DNA from: Rutstroemia sp. NJR-2017a BVV2
Lineage: Eukaryota > Ascomycota > Leotiomycetes > Helotiales > Rutstroemiaceae
Assembly (NCBI GenBank): GCA_002946415.1
Contig: NJPS01000006.1
Location: 434,001 to 498,000, forward strand
Length of the DNA: 64,000 nt
Reading direction: 5' to 3'
Under the pieces are notes generated by a model that had not been told where the DNA came from, did not search any database, and saw nothing but the letters and a program-made list of their open reading frames with translations. Positions 59,599-64,000 of the stretch are shown in pieces (position 1 is the stretch's first letter; each line of letters begins with the position of its first letter). The position numbers were made by a program, and so were the translations under genes.

Positions 59599-59740
59599 GC
59601 CTCTTTAGCTCAGTTGGTAGAGTGAGTCCACCCATCTTCATCATCCAACAACATCAAATACTAATCATTCAACAGGCGCGACACTAGTAACTTCATACTA
59701 AGAAATGTCGAGGTCAACGGTTCGACTCCGTTAGGAGGCA
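59599..59740 (+). tRNA. tRNA-Thr(AGU), copy 2, with D-stem insert and anticodon intron
   Basis: The mature parts are 59599-59621, 59676-59689 and 59705-59740, together 73 nt. Acceptor GCCTCTT/AGGAGGC contains one T-G pair; D, anticodon and T arms are identical to copy 1, with anticodon AGT in the loop CTAGTAA and discriminator A73. Box A (59606-59617) and box B (59719-59729) are intact, with T4 at 59756-59759 and T5 at 59764-59768. The 15-nt canonical intron (59690-59704) differs from copy 1 at one base and keeps the TACT that pairs with the anticodon. The 54-nt insert (59622-59675) has GTGAGT, a TACTAAT branch-like box and CAACAG. Against copy 1, pair 5-68 changes from T-A to C-G, a compensatory change that supports function. 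Confidence 0.88.
59622..59675 (+). other. Spliceosome-like 54-nt intron inside the tRNA-Thr D stem (copy 2)
   Basis: Donor GTGAGT, branch-like TACTAAT 12 bases before the end and acceptor CAACAG are as good as in the protein-coding introns of this window, which are of similar length (45-60 nt). The segment is alignable with the insert in copy 1 (shared CACCC, ATCTTCA, ATCCAACAA and CATTCA blocks), so the two descend from one ancestor. Precise removal restores the D stem. Confidence 0.72.
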
Positions 59741-61077
59741 CTTCATGAGACATTCTTTTGTTATTTTTGCATTGAATGAGGATTGCTATGATATAGTGAG
59801 GTGAGAAGTTTTGAGTGATGGATATGTTGTAGGAGATACTTTTTGCCTTCTTTTTGCATGTACTGTGTGTGGGGTTGATAAACCCTCGGATCTGGGTGGT
59901 GCAGCGCGCTACAGATTTAGGCGGAGTGCCCCTGAGAACAGATATCTTCTCTTCACTGCAGTAGACGAATACTTGAAGGAGGTTGCAAGAAGGAACAAGG
60001 ATGAATATGTTATCATTTTGAATAATATGAGGGTTTGGGTAAGTTCTCTGGTTTTTCTCCTTGAGAATGACTGGTGAGCTTCTTTTCCAGCTTGAGAAGA
60101 ACTCTGGATTCTCCGGATCAGGGTGCTGCCGCGATTTTCCAATGGTAATGCGGACGAGATAGTGGTTCTAACATAACTCGATCGACTATGGGAATTTCAT
60201 GAGAAGCCCGGAGCTCTTTTTACAGAGTGAGATCAACGTGTTGGAACTTCATTGGGTCTACGATATTCGTCAACTTCAATTTGGAGAATCTCCATATGAT
60301 ATCCGCGGAACGCATGTTCACTGTTCTTGCATCACCCATGCCTACCATATTATGCATGTAGCTTCAGGCTAAGTAGTGCTGGCTTCGGAGGTGGTTCTGA
60401 AGACCAGTTAATATATTAGCCTCGGATACCTTCCCGGAATTGGGTTTTCCAGAGGAAGCCTTGCACGTCTTATCCTGTGGGCTGTTCATTCTGTCGAGCT
60501 CATCACGGGCCTGAGTATGTTCAAAGACCTTCTGGTGGTGACACTGCTTGGCGCCTCGGGAATATTTGTTACATTTCTTGGTCTCTATGTCCTATTCGTT
60601 GAGAAAAGTCAACTTGTACGAAAGCTCACTGTTAATAAAGGTTGGTGCGGAGGGAAGGGGAAGTTACACTTTATGTTGTTTGTTGAAATTCCATTATGTG
60701 TTTGCTGTGGTGTGAAACTCAGATCTGGATAGATTATAAGGATTGTCTCGGGACACTGGCGAGATTCAACGTCTCAATACCAGTGAATTATCGATATACT
60801 CAGATTGACGTATAGGATTCCCACATTACCGTACTAACGGCCGCTCCTTCCTCGTTCGTACGGCATGGAGAGTTTGCGTCCATTTTGCCATCTTTAAATC
60901 CAACAACGACACACACATCGAAACTTTTACGAACAAGTCCAGCGCAATCGAGTGTTTCCGTACCAGCAAAGACCAAGCCCGAAACTTCAACCATCAAATG
61001 CTCACACACTCCAACGACTTACTAGTTCTACTTTCGTCTACGATTCTCTATCTCTAGCCGTCGCTATCGCCTTCAAA
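59741..61077. other. Stretch without a supportable gene, about 1.3 kb
   Basis: A frame at about 59811-60038 (with RYRFRRSAPENRYLLFTAVD) ends at a possible GTAAGT donor, followed by a possible CCAG acceptor at about 60090. The downstream frame soon stops. Another hydrophobic frame lies at 60517-60732. Together they could be a decayed gene, but I cannot assemble one or name a family. Confidence 0.3.
59756..59768 (+). terminator. Pol III terminator, tRNA-Thr copy 2
   Basis: T4 followed four bases later by T5, starting 16 bases after the tRNA 3' end. The first run is short, so the second may act as backup. Confidence 0.6.
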
Positions 61078-61660
61078 ATGCCGACCGCAACTAAGTCAGT
61101 CACCGCAGCTACCATCACGCAAGCATTATCAGAGGTATGAGATACTCCATGGAAGCAAGTTTCTCGAGCTAAATGTATCGAAGAACAGAAAATTCTTGAA
61201 AAAGATAGACACCGACCAAGAACAAGAAATTCGAGAAGCGACACTCGAACGGCTGGATGGCCTCAGCTGTCGCACCCAGAGTGCCGAAATCACGGAAGTG
61301 CTAGAAGCGATGCATCACGAGAGCGCATCGGTGAGACGTGCAAGAACATTTTGCGAAGAAGTGTTATCCGTGATCGAAAAAATGGGCTACAGTATCGAGA
61401 AGGGCGTCGACAGTCCTAGTTTTCGCAGCCTCAAGACAAGCTCCAGGAAATTTCTCACAAGACTAGATAGCATCAGCGTTGCCAAGAGCAGACGTGAGAA
61501 GGTCGATGAGGCGGCTTTTCGAAACTTTATAGGTGTGGTGGAAGAAAAAGATTTTAGGGTCGAAGTCTACAGTCATCGGTCCGGAGCAACGTGGATGACA
61601 CCGGTGATTTACACCTCCAATAAGAATGTATGCATTCCTGCCAGGACTCGTGAGGAGTAG
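61078..61660 (+). CDS. Hypothetical protein, probably two exons
   Basis: A first exon 61078-61134 (MPTATKSVTAATITQALSE, GTATGA donor) and a second exon open to the TAG at 61658-61660. The only acceptor that keeps the frame is a poor AAAAAG ending at 61204, giving 170 residues. A better AG at 61188 would leave the frame two bases out. The second exon encodes a soluble, mostly helical protein: QEQEIREATLERLDGLSCRT, VLEAMHHESASVRRARTFCE, MGYSIEKGVDSPSFRSL, VDEAAFRNFIGVVEEKDFRV. I do not recognise the family. The start may instead be further upstream. It could be part of a larger or decayed gene. Confidence 0.4.
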
Positions 61661-62635
61661 AGAGGAAGTGGTTTGGGCCAGCAACGCCGACAAAGAAGAG
61701 AGTTCATCAAGGATCTACTTTGAGATGGTAACTCATTCAAGCTCATTACATCTCCTGCTGAGAAGTTGTGGAATTCTCGAGAGATGCGGTGGATTTCAGA
61801 GAGACAGAATAGCATGAGAGCCTAGACTTAAGAATTAGGTTGTGGATATCATTGATTGCACACCAGCATGACTTCAGTAGCTTATGGATATATACGTCGG
61901 ACAAAGTTTTAACTCGCAATAGGTCGGACATAGGAAGGCGAAAAGGAATTTACAACGGGTAACATGATTTTCGATGGATGTTGAACTGGAGAATGGCTTT
62001 AGTTGATGGGTTTCGAGGGGAGCTACATGCTACATCAGGAGCTACATATCTGCTTCACAAGCGAAAAAGAACTGCCGCTTCTCTTAATGACAGAACAACT
62101 TTATGATATGTTTGCGAGCAACATTGTGGCCCGGAGCCGGAAAGACACAATTGCCGCAATGCGACACGATGACAATCTCACTGCTACTTTTTCTACCAAG
62201 ACATATTTGCTCGCACAAAGATAAACATTGGCCAGATCCGTACGAGTTCATACGATGTGGTTGGGTGTTCTATGCTGAATTAAGGATTTCAACACTTTGA
62301 TCTGATGTAATATGCTGACGTATTATCTTCTGGATGTCATATACACCAAGAGGAACATTCTAGTAAAGGCCTCGACTGGACAGCCCTTGACTAAGAAAAC
62401 ACCTATGCAAGCGTGAAACAATGGTCCTCCATGTGACTCAGATGAGCGTGTAATTATAAGGGTAGAAGGTCTCACACCATTCATGTTCCTCGGATTCCTG
62501 GCTGCAAGAGTTCGTGCCTGCCGCCGTGCGATCGATAATCTCCCTCTTGGTGGACTTATTGCACCCAATAACACATACGTCTCTGTCAACGATGGTCCAC
62601 AGACATCAATGCTTAAAGACTCCGAAACATTTCGT
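61661..62635. other. Intergenic stretch, about 1 kb
   Basis: Between the hypothetical gene (plus) and the cupin gene (minus), which converge. Frames here are short and without motifs. Confidence 0.35.
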
Positions 62636-63006
62636 TTATTCCCCAATGATATATGTACACCCTTCCGGCCCCATCCACACTTCGTGAACGCGCCCGGCGT
62701 CAACATCGATCCGATCCCCAACACCATAGGTAACTTTCTGCGCGTCTTTCTCCTTTGGATAGGTAATAGTCAACTGGCCGTCGGTGATAAGATGCGTTGT
62801 TAGCCCTCGGTGAGAATGAGGACTGTAGTGGGCATTTCTGCGGCGAGTGAGGCGCGGTCAGCATCAGCCTTGTTCGGGTTGTGGGGTTGAGGCTGTGTAT
62901 GGGTGGTCTGAGGTCTCACTTACGGCCCATCCGTCCAAGTGAAGACAGTCGAGAATCCCCACGAGCGGACCTTTTCCTCTAATTGGGCTTGAGTCTCTTC
63001 TGGCAT
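62636..63006 (-). CDS. Small cupin-domain protein
   Basis: Exons 63006-62924 and 62837-62636 are joined in phase across an 86-nt intron (GTAAGT...GCAG), giving 94 residues. A single-domain cupin barrel: exon 1 MPEETQAQLEEKVRSWGFST then TWTDGP, and exon 2 with motif 1 HYSPHSHRGLTTHLITDGQL (possible metal ligands H35, H37, H43) and motif 2 GDRIDVDAGRVHEVWMG (H79), ending GCTYIIGE. Such fungal proteins are widespread, usually of about this length, and their reaction is unknown; a metal-dependent enzyme or small-molecule binder is likely. No signal peptide. The intron splits the domain, so neither exon stands out as a frame on its own. Confidence 0.8.
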
Positions 63007-63725
63007 TTTTAGATTTTTAGATGTCTCTCCCCGAGTATGTGATTGTTTGACGCGATGACATGTATCGTGAAATGTTGGATGATGGATGGTCCTTGAACGA
63101 GGAAAAGAGGGTCCAGCGTCTAACGGATGGCCCGAAAGTCTGAAGGCATGAATTAAACAACTCTTGGCTACGGTTACAGGCTCTAGCAATGCGGCTTTGA
63201 CCGGGGATATCGCTGGGGGAAGCTGCCAAACGCTGCCAAACGCTGCTAAACAACCCCCCAAACCAATGGTACGGGCCGTTGGAAGAACTACTGTACCCAA
63301 GTACGAAGTACTCCATTTTTCCTATTCCTGTTGCTAAGGTTATGTGCGAGTACTATGTATGATCGGACTGGTGATGGTTCGAATTGATACAACATCCGCG
63401 CAATCTGTGAACATCCACCACTCTTCTCCAATGGAAACCACATAGATACAGCGATTCATCGCATTTGTTACACGTTCTACCCCAAGATGATTCAACCACT
63501 CTCCACCACTTTTCCAATTGGTGTCTTAATGTTTATACATAGAAGTATCCACTAGCAATGTCAGCACTTTCCAGGAACGCCAGCAGCTGAAAGAGCCTCG
63601 TCTTGGCCCCCTTAAAAAGATTACAATCTCTCCTTCGACCACAATCCAAGCCATTTCGCATCATCTGGAGCACTTGGAGATGTCATTCAGCAGATACTAA
63701 TGTCGACAACGCAGAAGCCGGCCAG
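63007..63725. promoter_or_regulatory. Divergent promoter region, cupin and right-edge gene
   Basis: About 720 bases between two divergent start codons. No credible frame. A short GCTGCCAAAC duplication lies at about 63221-63242. Confidence 0.35.
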
Positions 63726-64000
63726 ATGGTTTCCTTCATCAAGAAGAAGTTTAGGAGGTAAGCTTTGATTTTCCTTGCTCTCTGCACCAACCCCACCCAC
63801 CCAGGACAAGGCTGCTATTACGTTGAAACACGTACTGTGCAAAAGTCTACAAAATGGAGTCGATATCCTTGGTCGCAGGTCCGATGTTTTGCAGCAAATT
63901 GTGGTTCCAGCTTGCTCATCCGTTGCTAAATCTAATTCTATTCACTGCAGGATATCTACCATGCCTCTCCTCACACCCTCCGGAAAGTCGTTCTCGCTGC
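63726..64000 (+). CDS. 5' end of a gene cut by the window edge
   Basis: A possible first exon 63726-63757 (MVSFIKKKFRR), a GTAAGC donor, a 193-nt intron with GCTAAAT near its end, a CTGCAG acceptor, and exon 2 from 63951 reading on to the edge (ISTMPLLTPSGKSFSL). An alternative start at 63700 in another frame is also open through the junction. Too little is present to name a product. Confidence 0.35.

Noticed and set aside
59690..59704. CAT triplet suggesting a Met anticodon in the tRNA at 59599
   Set aside because: It lies inside the 15-nt intron; copy 1 has AAT there. The loop CTAGTAA closed by CGACA/TGTCG gives anticodon AGT.
59811..60732. Possible spliced gene after the second tRNA
   Set aside because: The first two pieces can be joined but stop quickly, and the hydrophobic frame further on has no link; kept only as a remark.
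62323..62803. Longer frames on both strands over the cupin exon 2
   Set aside because: They are in other frames; the cupin frame joins exon 1 with correct phase and has the histidine motifs.

Overview
The window is nuclear DNA of a filamentous ascomycete (Pezizomycotina; a leotiomycete is plausible but unproven). Genes are spaced about 0.2-4 kb apart on both strands. Most carry short GT-AG introns (45-130 nt) with CTAAC/CTAAT-like branch sites. The gene set is typical of the group: Zn2Cys6 regulator, complex I subunit, VAC8, SNF4, COMPASS Shg1-type protein, RING-helicase. I joined exons by hand, checking reading phase at each junction.

Layout. 0-5.3 kb: protein tyrosine phosphatase and a Shg1-domain protein with a very long Arg/Asp/Ser tail (both minus). 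5.6-10.4 kb: a group rich in mitochondrial and translation functions, comprising a small complex I subunit (+), eIF2B delta (-), mitochondrial IF-3 (-) and, divergent from it, inner membrane peptidase IMP1 (+). 10.8-12.9 kb: VAC8 (-). 12.9-15.7 kb: no gene seen. 15.7-22 kb: SNF4/AMPK gamma with an apparent +1 frame break, then a large RhoGAP protein (both +). 23-27 kb: a small two-segment membrane protein and a cation/proton antiporter (+). 28-29.7 kb: a DLH-like/NTF2-like fusion (-). 31-33.6 kb: a Zn2Cys6 regulator (+). 34.4-35.8 kb: a tRNA-Thr gene, a broken Hsp70/actin-like ATPase remnant and a 19-bp tandem repeat. 36-37.6 kb: RNPS1-like splicing activator (+). 39.3-43.8 kb: SNF2/RING translocase of the ULS1 type (-). 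47.8-49.8 kb: an Arg/Glu-rich fungal protein with a conserved C-terminal domain (+). 53.9-59 kb: APC permease and membrane phosphodiesterase (+). 59.6 kb: second tRNA-Thr gene. 61-64 kb: a small unknown gene, a 94-residue cupin (-) and a gene cut by the right edge.

The most unusual signal is the tRNA pair. Both tRNA-Thr(AGU) genes fold perfectly only if two separate segments are removed. One is an ordinary 15-nt anticodon-loop intron. The other is a 54-55 nt insert in the 3' strand of the D stem that begins with GT, carries a CTAAC/CTAAT branch-like site and ends with CAG, as a spliceosomal intron would. The two genes differ by a compensatory acceptor-stem pair, which argues that both are working genes. 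A second notable signal is in SNF4, where the frame breaks at TTTT followed by AA: a perfect Phe +1 slip onto an in-frame stop, or a one-base homopolymer error.
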